A DNA stretch of 64,000 nt. Origin: Panacibacter ginsenosidivorans (GTDB lineage: Bacteria; Bacteroidota; Bacteroidia; Chitinophagales; Chitinophagaceae). Positions within the stretch are counted from its first letter, which is position 1. Each line of letters begins with the position of its first letter. The notes under the pieces were generated by a model. It made no database searches. It was not told the DNA's origin and saw nothing but the letters and a program-made list of their open reading frames with translations. The DNA lies in contig NZ_CP042435.1 in assembly GCF_007971225.1 (NCBI RefSeq), forward strand, positions 248,001 through 312,000, written 5' to 3'. A program made the translations under genes and the position numbers. Shown here piece by piece: positions 39,180 through 49,712 of this stretch.

Positions 39180-39229
39180 AATAGCTTAATATATATCCAG
39201 CAATCCGGCTCAAAAAATTCACCCGCATA

Positions 39230-41611
39230 TTATTCAGTTCTCAAACTCTTCACCGGGTTTGCCAGTGCTGCTTTTATTGCCTGGAAACTTACTGTTAATA
39301 ATGTAATCAGTAATGCACCCATAGCTGCTGCTGCAAAAACCCACCATGCAATAGGTGTTCTGTATTCGTATCGTTGCAACCATTCGTACAGGTAATACCA
39401 CGCAATAGGAATAGCAATAAAACAGGAGATGACAACCAGTACCACAAAATCTTTTGATAACATTCCCCAGAGATTGAAAACAGAAGCGCCTAATACTTTT
39501 CGAACACCAATTTCTTTAGTGCGTTGTTCTGCTACAAAAGATGCAAGACCAAACAAACCAAGACAGGAAATAAAAATGGCTAGTATTGCAAAGAATGTAG
39601 CAATGTTACCTATGCGCTCTTCATCTTCAAATTTTTTGGCGTATTCTTCATCGGTAAACTTGTAATCGAAAGGCGCACCGGGATTATATTTTTTAAATAC
39701 TGTTTCTATTTTAGCAAGCGCCTCACGTGCAGGCACTGTTGGCTTTATCCGAACAGTGATCACACTGGCCCAATCCATGTTTAAAGTAAATATGGTAGGT
39801 TTTACAGGTGTATACGGAGACTCCATTACCATATCTTTTATCACACCTACTACATTGTAGTTTTTATCATTCCATTTAATATTCTTACCAACAATATTTT
39901 TGAGACCAGTAAGCTTTACAGCTGATTCATTAAATATCAGGGCTGTACTGTCGGTAGCAAAATCCTTTGAAAAATCACGGCCTTCTTTTATTTGCCACCC
40001 AATGGTCTTCCCAAAATCATAGGTTGTTGCTACAATACCAAATAACGGTAATGAGTTGGGGTCTTTCCCTTCCCAGTTAAATCCAATTTGATTAGACCAT
40101 ACATTTGTAACAGGGCTTGATGATTGTGCCATGTTCTCAACGGCCCCAGTAGCAATCAAATCACCTCTTATGGCATCGTAATGTCCATATATATCCGGCG
40201 TGCTCATGTCTATCGTTATTAAACCTTCGCGTGTATAACCAACAGGCCTGTCTTTTGCAAATTGTATTTGTCTGAATACAATGATGGTACCTATGATCAA
40301 TGCTATAGACACGGTGAATTGTATAACCACCAATACTTTGCGGGGAAGTGAAGCAAAACGGCCAACCCGAAATGTTCCTTTCAACACTTTGATGGGTTCA
40401 AAGCCGGATAAATAAAATGCCGGATAACTTCCGGAAATAAGTCCTGTAAAAAATGTAAATCCAATCGTAAGTACCCAAAACCAAACATTACTCCATGGTA
40501 TTGACATTTCTTTATCTGCTATACTATTAAAAAAAGAAAGCATCAGTTGAACAAGACCGATAGAAACAATAAAAGCAATGAAGGCTACCAATATTGATTC
40601 AGAAAGAAATTGACCAATCAACTGCTGTCTTAATGAACCCACCGTTTTACGAATACCAACTTCTTTTGCACGTTTCTCACTTCGTGCTGTTGCAAGGTTC
40701 ATAAAGTTTATGCACGCAAGCAACAATACAAAAACACCAATAACCCCAAACAACCAAACAAATTCTATCCTTCCTCCAACTACTTTTCCATTTTCAAACT
40801 TATTATACAAGCGCCACTTGTCCATAGGCTGCAAAACAAGTTCTTCCTTACCATCTTCCGCTTCTTTAAGATGGATCATAGAAGCGTTCTTTATTTTTTG
40901 TGTTGTCTTAGCTATATCCACATGATCATTTACCTGCACAAAAGCCTGCCAGGAGTGATTGCCCCATTGTGTCATTGCATTCTTCATCCAATCCTCTGTA
41001 GTAATATACTTTTCCCATGGCAGTAATATTTTAGTAGTGTAAAGCGTGGTATTGCGTGGCAAATCTTCATATACACCTGTTACTTTATAGCTATCCTTGT
41101 TATCAAGTTTTACCATTTTGTTCATTGCATCATCATTGCCAAACAACGTTTTTGCAATTGATGCACTTAACAGAATAGATGATGGATCTTTAAGACTATT
41201 CTTATCTCCCTTTATCATTTTCAAAGAAAACATTGATGGGAACACAGCTTCCACCCACATGCCTTCTGAATTTATTTTTTTATCCCCTACTGCCAGTATG
41301 TGCCCGAAATTCCAGGACGCCATAGACACCGCTTTAAAATCGCTTCCGTATTTTGTACGCAGTTCATTTCCTAAAGGCATCGCAACAGCCTCGCCGGTTC
41401 CGGTGTGGCCGTTGAAAGTTTGCGTGGTCATCACCTGGGCTAGTTGCGCATGATTTGTATGATACTCATTAAAGGTTAGTTCATCCCATATCCACAACCC
41501 AATCAATATTGCAACGGCCATCCCAATAGAAAGGCCAAGTATATTAATAGCGGAATAGGCTTTGCTTTTGCGCAGGTTTCGCCAGGCGATTTTTAAATAA
41601 TTCTTGATCAT
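39230..41611 (-). CDS. ABC transporter permease P15
   Basis: 793 residues, start MIKNYLKIAWRNLRKSKAYS. Subgroup partner of P8 (shared QTFNGHTGT-type segment and GLWIWDE helix end). Motifs are RAKEVGIRKTVGSLR and RTKEIGVRKVLGASV; the second ectodomain contains DSTALIFNESAVKLTGLKNI. It is the last gene of the predicted P18-P15 unit, followed by the terminator at 39083-39110. Confidence 0.93.
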   Translation of the reverse strand: MIKNYLKIAWRNLRKSKAYSAINILGLSIGMAVAILIGLWIWDELTFNEYHTNHAQLAQVMTTQTFNGHTGTGEAVAMPLGNELRTKYGSDFKAVSMASWNFGHILAVGDKKINSEGMWVEAVFPSMFSLKMIKGDKNSLKDPSSILLSASIAKTLFGNDDAMNKMVKLDNKDSYKVTGVYEDLPRNTTLYTTKILLPWEKYITTEDWMKNAMTQWGNHSWQAFVQVNDHVDIAKTTQKIKNASMIHLKEAEDGKEELVLQPMDKWRLYNKFENGKVVGGRIEFVWLFGVIGVFVLLLACINFMNLATARSEKRAKEVGIRKTVGSLRQQLIGQFLSESILVAFIAFIVSIGLVQLMLSFFNSIADKEMSIPWSNVWFWVLTIGFTFFTGLISGSYPAFYLSGFEPIKVLKGTFRVGRFASLPRKVLVVIQFTVSIALIIGTIIVFRQIQFAKDRPVGYTREGLITIDMSTPDIYGHYDAIRGDLIATGAVENMAQSSSPVTNVWSNQIGFNWEGKDPNSLPLFGIVATTYDFGKTIGWQIKEGRDFSKDFATDSTALIFNESAVKLTGLKNIVGKNIKWNDKNYNVVGVIKDMVMESPYTPVKPTIFTLNMDWASVITVRIKPTVPAREALAKIETVFKKYNPGAPFDYKFTDEEYAKKFEDEERIGNIATFFAILAIFISCLGLFGLASFVAEQRTKEIGVRKVLGASVFNLWGMLSKDFVVLVVISCFIAIPIAWYYLYEWLQRYEYRTPIAWWVFAAAAMGALLITLLTVSFQAIKAALANPVKSLRTE

Positions 41612-41683
41612 AAAAAAAAGTTATAAGTGGTATGTGTTATTTTATATTTTTTGAAGTCGTCTGTTGATCATTACCCGTCTTTC

Positions 41684-41747
41684 GTTGTGTCACTCACTTG
41701 TACGTTCAGTTCATTATTGAACAAAGTGTACAAGTGTGCGACGCAAC
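41684..41747. repeat. intergenic hairpin element (e16)
   Basis: Well-preserved full copy between P16 and P15, nearly identical to e5. Its loop is TTCAGTTCATTATTGAA. Confidence 0.88.
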
Positions 41748-41815
41748 GAAAGTTCAATTCATATTCTACTGTCCGGTTCAAAAAAAATTTTCTTCATTCG
41801 CACTTTTACACATTA

Positions 41816-44239
41816 TTATTCTGATCTCAAACTCTTTACAGGATTTGCAACGGCGGCTTTTATAGCCTGGAAACTTAATGTTAGCATTGCAATCACCAAC
41901 GCAGCAATTGCTATAACTGCAAACATCCACCACTCAATATTTATACGGTATGCAAAATCCTGTAACCATTGATGCATAAAATAATAGGCCACCGGAAATG
42001 CAAGCACTATTGATATCAGTACAAGTTTGATGAAATCTTTTGCAAGCAGGCTGGTTATGTTCATAGCACTTGCGCCAAGTACTTTTCGTATGCCTATTTC
42101 TTTGGTGCGTTGTTGTGCCACAAAAGTTACCAATCCAAGTAAACCCAAACAAGCTATCATAACTGCAATAGCAGTAAAGACATCAGTGATTTGTGCAATG
42201 CGTGTTTCTGATTCATACACCTGTGCAAATTTTTCGCTGAGAAAATTGTATGAGAATGGCTGTGCAGGTACGGTTTCATTCCATACCTTTTGCAGATTTT
42301 TTATTAGTGATGATGCATCTTTTGTCTGGAAACGTACACATACATACAAGGGGCTTGTGCCTTCAAAAACAGCCAAAGGGCCAATCTTATCTCTAAGGCT
42401 GTTATAATGAAAGTCTTTCATAATGCCTACAATCCTAAAAGTTCTTAAGTGTTCTGCATCTTCTCCGGGAAGGCTTAGCTCCTGGCCGACAACAGGTTTA
42501 CCCGGATAACCAAATGACTGCGCCAAAGTTTCATTGATCAACACAGAGGAGCTATCGGATGTAATCTCTTTTGAAAAATCTCTTCCTGCTGCAATACTTA
42601 TTCCCATTGCTTTTACGTAGTCGGGATCTACCCAGAAATTGCTTACCAGCACCGTATTTTCAGTAGATGGGTTTCGCCCTTTTATGATGGAAGTGGTATT
42701 ACGCTCATCACCAACAGGGAGTATATTAGCAGAAGTAACACTTTTTACAGCCGGCAATTCTAATAGCTTTTGTTTTAATACCGGGAATTTATCCTGTAGC
42801 AGATATGCATCATTAATTGCAACAACTTCTTCTTTGTTAAACCCTACATTCTTATTACGTATATACTGCATCTGTTGATACACTATCAAAGAGGATATCA
42901 GTAAAACTGTTGTTATAAAAAACTGGAACACTACAAGTCCGCTGCGTAAAGTATTTTTTGATCGTATTGCTACTGAACCTTTCAGCACTTTAATAGGTGC
43001 AAAAGCTGATAAGAACAATGCCGGGTAAATCCCTGCCGCAAAGCCGGTGATAAAACCCAGGGCAAGGGAAGGCAGTAAGAAATGCATGGTAAGCAGATCT
43101 TTTATTTCAAAAGTTTTTCCTGAAAGCTGGTTCAACGCGGGAAGCATAAAACATAGTAGCACGAAAGCAAATAGCCATGCCGTAAAACTTAACAAAAGAC
43201 TTTCGCCTAGAAATTGTCTTATAAGATCGAAACGCAAAGCACCTGACACTTTTCTTACACCTACTTCTTTTAGCCTTGTAGCCGCCCGTGCCGTAGCAAG
43301 GTTCATAAAATTGATACAAGCCAATGCCAGGATCAATAGCCCAACAATTGAAAATATATATACATATTTTATGTTGCTGTTTACAGCAAGCTCGTCGTCA
43401 AGTTCAGAATACAAATGAATTTTTGTTACCGGAAACATTTCAACCTTTACATAATTGCCTGCTTTTGTAAACTCATCCCACGAAGTATTGAGATATTGCT
43501 TTACAACAATGGTCATTTTCTTTACAAAAAGATCAGTAGCAGCCTTTGATAATTTCGCTGCGTCTGTTCCGGGCTTTACAACAAAATATGTTTGATAATT
43601 CGTACTTCCCCAATTTTCGACGCGGCTATCTTCCACAGACGACATAGAAAGAAACAGATCACATTTGAAATGTGTATTTACCGGAATATCTTTCATAACG
43701 CCGGAAACAATGTACAATTTATCATTATCCACCTGCATTGTTTTGCCCATGGGATCACTATTGCCAAAGTATTTTTTTGCCGTTGCTGCAGATATTACAA
43801 CAGATCCTGGCATTGTTAAGGCAGTGGCGGGATTTCCGCGGAGCAATGGAAAATTAAACACCTGGAATAAAGTGCTGTCTGCATACAGCACATTTTGTTC
43901 ATTAAAAGAAACGTTATCAAACTTTACTACAGATCGACCATTAGGCTTAAGCCTGCACATTGTTTCTATCTGTGGCAATGCTCTTTGTAACTCAGGCCCT
44001 GCGGGTGCAGGCGATTGTGCTGTATTGGCCAGCTGATCTCCGATTTTACCATAAAAATTTAAACGATAAATGCGGTCTGCAGCTTTATGATAATTATCGT
44101 AGCTAAGCTCATTGGTTACAAAAAGAAAGATAAAACCAGCGCAAAGAATTCCAATGGTAAGCCCGCTTATATTCAAAAATGAGTATAGTTTGTATTTTGC
44201 AAGATTTCTCCAGGCTATTTTCAAAAAATTTTTAAACAT
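41816..44239 (-). CDS. ABC transporter permease P16
   Basis: 807 residues, start MFKNFLKIAWRNLAKYKLYS. The first helix (FLNISGLTIGILCAGFIFLF) is followed by NELSYDNYHKAADRIYRL. The motif after TM2 is RLKEVGVRKVSGALR and the C-terminal one RTKEIGIRKVLGASA; the tail is SLRSE. The second ectodomain has DSSSVLINETLAQSFGYPGK followed by an extra acidic stretch (LPGEDAEHLR) absent from the neighbours. Confidence 0.93.
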   Translation of the reverse strand: MFKNFLKIAWRNLAKYKLYSFLNISGLTIGILCAGFIFLFVTNELSYDNYHKAADRIYRLNFYGKIGDQLANTAQSPAPAGPELQRALPQIETMCRLKPNGRSVVKFDNVSFNEQNVLYADSTLFQVFNFPLLRGNPATALTMPGSVVISAATAKKYFGNSDPMGKTMQVDNDKLYIVSGVMKDIPVNTHFKCDLFLSMSSVEDSRVENWGSTNYQTYFVVKPGTDAAKLSKAATDLFVKKMTIVVKQYLNTSWDEFTKAGNYVKVEMFPVTKIHLYSELDDELAVNSNIKYVYIFSIVGLLILALACINFMNLATARAATRLKEVGVRKVSGALRFDLIRQFLGESLLLSFTAWLFAFVLLCFMLPALNQLSGKTFEIKDLLTMHFLLPSLALGFITGFAAGIYPALFLSAFAPIKVLKGSVAIRSKNTLRSGLVVFQFFITTVLLISSLIVYQQMQYIRNKNVGFNKEEVVAINDAYLLQDKFPVLKQKLLELPAVKSVTSANILPVGDERNTTSIIKGRNPSTENTVLVSNFWVDPDYVKAMGISIAAGRDFSKEITSDSSSVLINETLAQSFGYPGKPVVGQELSLPGEDAEHLRTFRIVGIMKDFHYNSLRDKIGPLAVFEGTSPLYVCVRFQTKDASSLIKNLQKVWNETVPAQPFSYNFLSEKFAQVYESETRIAQITDVFTAIAVMIACLGLLGLVTFVAQQRTKEIGIRKVLGASAMNITSLLAKDFIKLVLISIVLAFPVAYYFMHQWLQDFAYRINIEWWMFAVIAIAALVIAMLTLSFQAIKAAVANPVKSLRSE

Positions 44240-44316
44240 AGAGAAAAATTTAAGTTACATGTAGTACGATATAAGTTTGATTATGTTACCAGCTTTCGCT
44301 ATTTTTTTAAACTCCT

Positions 44317-44381
44317 GTTGTGTCACTCACTTCATCGTTCAGCTCATTGTTGAACAAAAGCGTAGAAGAGTGCGACGCAAC
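44317..44381. repeat. intergenic hairpin element (e17)
   Basis: Full copy between P17 and P16, with the CACTTCATCG left-arm variant and a GCGTAGAAGAG right arm. Both inner arms carry changes. Confidence 0.85.
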
Positions 44382-44458
44382 GAAAGTTTAATTAATGTTC
44401 AGCAGTCTGGTTCAAAAAAATTCTTTATTCACGATTGACGACTCACCATTCACGATTA

Positions 44459-46858
44459 TTATTCCGTTCTTAAACTCTTTACGGGGTTCATCAATGCAGC
44501 TTTTAATGAATGATAACTAACCGTTATCAATGCTATCAACACCGTTACAATTGCAGTGGCTATAAAAACGTACACTTCTATAGGTACGCGGAATGCATAA
44601 TCCTGCAACCATTTATTGCCGGCCCACCATGCAAGCGGTGCAGCAATAAGAATAGCAATACCTACCAGTTGCAAAAAGTTTTTAGCGACCAGTAATGTAA
44701 TGCTGCTGAGATTTGCACCAAGTACTCTTCTTATACCAATTTCTTTTGTGCGCTGAACAGTGGTAAATGCAGCAAGGCCGAACAAACCAAGACAGGCCAG
44801 TATGATAGCAAGAGCCGCAGCCATACTGAACAACACAGAGGTGCGTTGCTCTGCGAGATATAATTTATTATAACTGTCATCCAGGAAATGATAATTGAAT
44901 GGCCTGTCCGTTACACGTTGTTTCCAAACCATTTCCAAACGTGCTAATACAGACTGCACATCATTATCATTAACGCGTATAATGAAATTGCGGGAGAAAT
45001 CACGGCCAAGAAAAATAAGCATTGGCCCGATAGGATCATGCAGGCTGCTGAAATTAAAATCTTTTACAACGCCAACTACAGGGCCCATTGCTCTGTTTTC
45101 AATTATTCTGCCAATTGATTCCTGTGGGGTCCATCCTATTTTCTTTGCCAGCGTTTCGTTGATGATATAAGGCTGCTGATAATTTGCGTAATTATTTGTC
45201 GTGTCCATCAATGCAAAATCTGACTGCAGAAAATCACGGCCTGCCACTAACTGCATCTTTGTTGTTTTTGTAAAGTCGAGATCAACCGGCATGGCATTTA
45301 GTGAAATTTCATGTTTACCCTTTTCATCAGTTGCAGTGATTCCATCACCCCATCCAACATATTCAGGCGTATCGTATGATGCAGTAACGCTCTCCACACC
45401 TTTCACCTGCAGGAATGCATCTTTTAAACTTTGAAAATTTTGTGTCATATTGCCGCCAATAGGCAGCACTACTAAATGATCTTTATCGTAGCCAAGATTT
45501 TTCGTTTGCATGTAATGCATCTGCTGCAGAATAATAATGGTATATATGATCAGGAAAACAGAAATACCAAACTGTGCTACTATTAAGGTCTTGCGAAGTA
45601 TATTACTACCACCCGTAAAACTGAATCCTTTTTTTAGCACACCAGAGATCTTTGTACCCGATAAGACCAATGCAGGATAAAGACCTGCAAAAAAACTTAC
45701 CGCAAGTGAAAATAAGATCAATGCAATAATGGGCAAAAGCTGCAACAATACTTCAGCCGTAAATTGTTTTCCTGTAATGTTGTTGAAATAGGGGATCAAT
45801 AAAATACTGAGTACAAATGCAAGTATAGCTGCAATGCAGGTAATTACAGAAGATTCTCCCATGAACTGCATAAACACCATACGCTTTGATGCACCCATTA
45901 CTTTACGCATACCAATTTCCCCGCTTCTTCCGGCAGATTGTGCAGTAGCAAGATTGGTGTAATTGGCGCAGGCAATAATCAAAATCAGCAATGCGATCAA
46001 CGCAAACATGTATATATACGTAATGCTGCTGTTAGGTTCAAACCCGGGTAGCGAAGAATATAAATGCACTTTTGCCAGTGGCTCTAAAGTATATCTGAGG
46101 TAATCATTATCCTTTAAACCGGCATCTGTTCTTAATGCAGTTGATTTTGTATAATCATTAATCTGTTGCTGCAATTGCGCAATGTTTTTTTCATCACGCA
46201 CCAGCATGTAAGTAACCCAATTTGCCGTCCACCATGTTTCTTCTTTTACATTATTACCAAGGTTCATGAACTGTGTAACAAAATCAAATTTTAGTTGTGA
46301 GTTCTGCGGAACATCTTCGATCACCGCAGATACGCGCAAATCTTTGCCGCCACTGGTAAGCGTTTTGTTGAGTGCATCTTCCTTACCAAAATATTTTTTA
46401 GCCATTGATTGGGTAATAACAATTTTATCAGGCGCATTTAATGCAGTGGATGCATCTCCTTCAACAAGGTGAAAAGAAAACATTTTAAAAAATGGCTCAT
46501 CTGCATACAATATGCGTGGTTCATCAAAAATTTTATCTCCGCTCTTTACTACGTTATGACTGATAAAAGTTCGTGCATATTCTTCTACTGATGGGAACAT
46601 GCGTTTAAATTGCGGACCAACCTTGGTTCCGGTGGTGGCTACGGCATTGTCTGTTCCTGCACTGCCGTATGTCATCGTTACACGTACAATCCTGTTGGCA
46701 TTTGTATTGAATTTATCATAACTCAATTCATGATTGATGTACACGCCGATCAGCAGGCAGGCTGTAAGCCCGATCGTTAAACCAAAAATATTTATTGCAG
46801 AGTATAATTTATTTTTCTGCAGGTTACGCAATGCTGTTTTAAAATAATTCCTGAACAT
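44459..46858 (-). CDS. ABC transporter permease P17
   Basis: 799 residues, start MFRNYFKTALRNLQKNKLYS. Both cytosolic motifs are variants: RSGEIGMRKVMGASK after TM2 (KE replaced by GE) and RTKEIGIRRVLGANL near the C-terminus. The last helices also differ (VSYHSLKAALMNPVKSLRTE). The second ectodomain carries NNYANYQQPYIINETLAKKI, an insertion before the NET core. The reading frame is intact throughout. Confidence 0.93.
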   Translation of the reverse strand: MFRNYFKTALRNLQKNKLYSAINIFGLTIGLTACLLIGVYINHELSYDKFNTNANRIVRVTMTYGSAGTDNAVATTGTKVGPQFKRMFPSVEEYARTFISHNVVKSGDKIFDEPRILYADEPFFKMFSFHLVEGDASTALNAPDKIVITQSMAKKYFGKEDALNKTLTSGGKDLRVSAVIEDVPQNSQLKFDFVTQFMNLGNNVKEETWWTANWVTYMLVRDEKNIAQLQQQINDYTKSTALRTDAGLKDNDYLRYTLEPLAKVHLYSSLPGFEPNSSITYIYMFALIALLILIIACANYTNLATAQSAGRSGEIGMRKVMGASKRMVFMQFMGESSVITCIAAILAFVLSILLIPYFNNITGKQFTAEVLLQLLPIIALILFSLAVSFFAGLYPALVLSGTKISGVLKKGFSFTGGSNILRKTLIVAQFGISVFLIIYTIIILQQMHYMQTKNLGYDKDHLVVLPIGGNMTQNFQSLKDAFLQVKGVESVTASYDTPEYVGWGDGITATDEKGKHEISLNAMPVDLDFTKTTKMQLVAGRDFLQSDFALMDTTNNYANYQQPYIINETLAKKIGWTPQESIGRIIENRAMGPVVGVVKDFNFSSLHDPIGPMLIFLGRDFSRNFIIRVNDNDVQSVLARLEMVWKQRVTDRPFNYHFLDDSYNKLYLAEQRTSVLFSMAAALAIILACLGLFGLAAFTTVQRTKEIGIRRVLGANLSSITLLVAKNFLQLVGIAILIAAPLAWWAGNKWLQDYAFRVPIEVYVFIATAIVTVLIALITVSYHSLKAALMNPVKSLRTE

Positions 46859-46925
46859 CTGTTATAAATTATAATTAGTATGTAATAAGTTTTATGTACT
46901 GAACTTTTATTCTTTACTGTTCTTC

Positions 46926-46989
46926 GTTGTGTCACTCACTTCTGCGTTCAGATCAATAATGAACAAAGCGTACAAGTGTGCGACGCAAC
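46926..46989. repeat. intergenic hairpin element (e18)
   Basis: Full copy between P18 and P17. The left arm is GTTGTGTCACTCACTTCTGCG; the right arm ends GTGCGACGCAAC. Confidence 0.87.
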
Positions 46990-47047
46990 AATGCTTAATC
47001 TATATTCTTGAGCCTGATGCAAAAACCTTCTTCCTTTGCACATGCTC

Positions 47048-49471
47048 TTATTCGCTCCTTAAACTCTTCACAGGGTTTACCAACGCTGCTCTTACCGCTT
47101 TATACCCTACTGTTACCCATGCAACGATCAGCGAAACAACAATGGCCAATGCAAATACACCAACACCAATACTGATGCGGTATTGAAAGTCCTGTAACCA
47201 GCCATTCATAAAATACCATGCAACAGGTACTGCAATAATGAATGCAATACTGATAAGTATAGTAAACTCTTTTGAGAACATTACAACGATGCTGCTTACA
47301 CTTGCACCTAATACTTTTCTTATACCTACTTCTTTAGTTTTTTGTGAAGCCATGAAAGAAACAAGACCATATAATCCAAGGCAAGAAATGAAAATGGCAA
47401 TACCTGCAAAAATTTTATACAGCAAAGACAACTGTGTTTCCTGCCTGTAAAAACTTTCTATTGTTTCATCTGCAAAATGACTGCTGAAAGCAAATTCGGG
47501 GTAAGCTTTTTCCCAAAGCTTTTGTATTTGCGCAGTTGTCTTGCTTAGGTTAGCAGTATTAATTTTTACAGCGATCGTAAAATAAAAATCCTTTCGTGCT
47601 GCTATAGTAAGCGGTTTTGTTTCTTCTTTAAGCGAATTGGTTTTAAAATCTTTTACCACTCCAACGATTGGTAACCAATGGCCGCCGCCGATACGAAGAT
47701 CTTTACCGATTATTTTTTGCGCGTCTGTAAAACCAAGTTTGTGCAATAATGTTTCGTTGATGATAATTTCGTTGGTAGTATCGCTCGCAGCATAATTTCT
47801 TCCGGCGAGTAATTGCACGCCGTATGTCTTTAAATATTCAGCATCTCCAAACTTATGAAAAACAGGATAGCCTTCATCTTCCTTGTGATCAAATGCAAAA
47901 TTAGAAGCCCAGTTATTGTTGGAGGATACTTCATCGCTGCCAAAGGAAACACTTGTTACACCAGGGTTTTGGAGCATTTGTTGTCTTAATGGTTCCATAC
48001 GGGCAAGATCAGTACTGTCTGTATAAGCTGGCATAATAAGCAAGGCTTCTTTATTAAAACCAAGATCTGCATTACGCACATGATTCATCTGACTTACGGC
48101 TACAATTGTTCCTATGATCAGCATCTGAGAAATAGCAAACTGTGTAACCACCAATACTCTTCTTAAAGAAATACCGCCTACACTTGCAGAAGTAATTCTA
48201 CTTTTTAATGCAAGCACCGGTTTAAAACCTGATACGATCAGGGCAGGGTAAATACCTGACAGAAGTGTTACCACTACCAGCACTGCTAAAAGAAATATAA
48301 TAGTTTGTGCTGTGATAAGCGCAATACCTTCAGGAACGCTTGCAACATTTGACAGGAATGGCATAGCAAGTTTTGCTATAAAAACCGCCAGTATTGATGC
48401 GAATAAAACAATAAGAAAGGTCTCTCCCATTACCTGGGCTATTAGCTGACTACGTTTGCTGCCTAATACTTTTCTTATACCAACTTCCTTACTGCGGCCA
48501 ATTGCCTGTGCAGTAGAGAGATTAATAAAATTGATAGAGGCCATTACAATGATCAGTACACCAATAAAAGCAAGTGTCCACAAAACGTTTTTGTCTGTGC
48601 TGTGATCACCAAGGCTTCCATAGCCTGCATCGAAATGAATATCTTTAAATGGCTGTAATACCTGAGCCTTTCTGCTATCGTTCTGTTTATAATATTTTTT
48701 TACAAAAGCAGGCAACTGAGATTGTATGCTTGCCGCGCTTACATTTTTGGGCAACAAAACAAATATCTGGTGATTGCTGCTAAGGTTTCCCCATTCTGTT
48801 GAGTAACCAAAATTATCAGGGTTTGTTTTAAAAGATTCATAGGAAATAAACACACCCATGTTCATATCACTGTTAAGTGGTGCATCTCCAATAATGCCAC
48901 TTACTTTTAGTAATACTGAATTATCTATTTTGATAAACTTACCTACAGCATTTTTATAATCGCCAAAATATTTCTGTGCATTTTTTTTCGTAAGCACTAC
49001 ATTACCGGGATCTTTTAAAGTAGCTGCATTTCCACTGATCCATTTTGCACTAAACATATCAAAATAAGCAGGCACCGTAAATGAAATCTTGTTGTCTTCA
49101 ATAAACTTCTTACTTGCTGCCACATCTGAGTTGGCATCTGTTCCTAAAACTGTAACCTGGTTGCCTGATGAGATAACCAAGGGCACAATTTTTTCAAGCT
49201 GGGGAAAATCAGTTTTTAATGCATCGTAAGCCGGACAAGGAATACCGGGGTTGCGGGCAATGCTTCCATCTGTATGCTTTTCGGTGCTAACTATTCGGTA
49301 AATACGATCATAATTATTTTGAAACGTATCATAACTAAGTTCGAATTGTACAACAACAAATATCAACAGGCATGCCGCAATACCGGCAGCAAGTCCACTG
49401 CTGTTAATTGCAGTATATGTTTTGTTACGTAGTAAGGTGCGCCATGCTGTTTTTATGTAGTTCCGAACCAT
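47048..49471 (-). CDS. ABC transporter permease P18, first gene of the P18-P15 unit
   Basis: 807 residues, start MVRNYIKTAWRTLLRNKTYT. Subgroup of P6 and P9: QFELSYDTFQNNYDRIYRIV, ISCLGLYGLVSFMASQ, and NEIIINETLLHKLGFTDAQK. Motifs are RSKEVGIRKVLGSKR and KTKEVGIRKVLGASV; the tail is SLRSE. The start is only about 50 bp from the -24 element of site B, so the leader is very short and has no hairpin arm. Confidence 0.93.
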   Translation of the reverse strand: MVRNYIKTAWRTLLRNKTYTAINSSGLAAGIAACLLIFVVVQFELSYDTFQNNYDRIYRIVSTEKHTDGSIARNPGIPCPAYDALKTDFPQLEKIVPLVISSGNQVTVLGTDANSDVAASKKFIEDNKISFTVPAYFDMFSAKWISGNAATLKDPGNVVLTKKNAQKYFGDYKNAVGKFIKIDNSVLLKVSGIIGDAPLNSDMNMGVFISYESFKTNPDNFGYSTEWGNLSSNHQIFVLLPKNVSAASIQSQLPAFVKKYYKQNDSRKAQVLQPFKDIHFDAGYGSLGDHSTDKNVLWTLAFIGVLIIVMASINFINLSTAQAIGRSKEVGIRKVLGSKRSQLIAQVMGETFLIVLFASILAVFIAKLAMPFLSNVASVPEGIALITAQTIIFLLAVLVVVTLLSGIYPALIVSGFKPVLALKSRITSASVGGISLRRVLVVTQFAISQMLIIGTIVAVSQMNHVRNADLGFNKEALLIMPAYTDSTDLARMEPLRQQMLQNPGVTSVSFGSDEVSSNNNWASNFAFDHKEDEGYPVFHKFGDAEYLKTYGVQLLAGRNYAASDTTNEIIINETLLHKLGFTDAQKIIGKDLRIGGGHWLPIVGVVKDFKTNSLKEETKPLTIAARKDFYFTIAVKINTANLSKTTAQIQKLWEKAYPEFAFSSHFADETIESFYRQETQLSLLYKIFAGIAIFISCLGLYGLVSFMASQKTKEVGIRKVLGASVSSIVVMFSKEFTILISIAFIIAVPVAWYFMNGWLQDFQYRISIGVGVFALAIVVSLIVAWVTVGYKAVRAALVNPVKSLRSE

Positions 49472-49512
49472 ATTACCCTTTTTAAATTTGACACAATTAG
49501 TCTATAAATTAA

Positions 49513-49618
49513 GATGAATAATATGCCAATTACATATCAGTTGGTTTGCAATAAGTTAGATAACCTTATATTTTCAGGGTGTCCGCTTTCGATACAACTT
49601 TTGTTCAGTATTGATACA
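49513..49618 (-). promoter_or_regulatory. predicted sigma54-type promoter and activator sites, site B (P18-P15 unit)
   Basis: The minus strand reads TGGCATATTATTCATC (49528 down to 49513): a good -24 and a poor -12. 51 bp upstream lies TGTCCGCTTTCGATACA (49580-49596), then 5 bp, then TGTTCAGTATTGATACA (49602-49618). The order and spacing are identical to site A. The gap 49472-49787 otherwise holds only this site and the terminator. Confidence 0.68.
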
Positions 49619-49712
49619 ATACGTTTTACCTGCTGATCAAACCCTTTTTGAAAATATTTTGTAATGAATAAAACGATACATATTAACAGCATAAAATGGC
49701 CGGCAATGGGTT

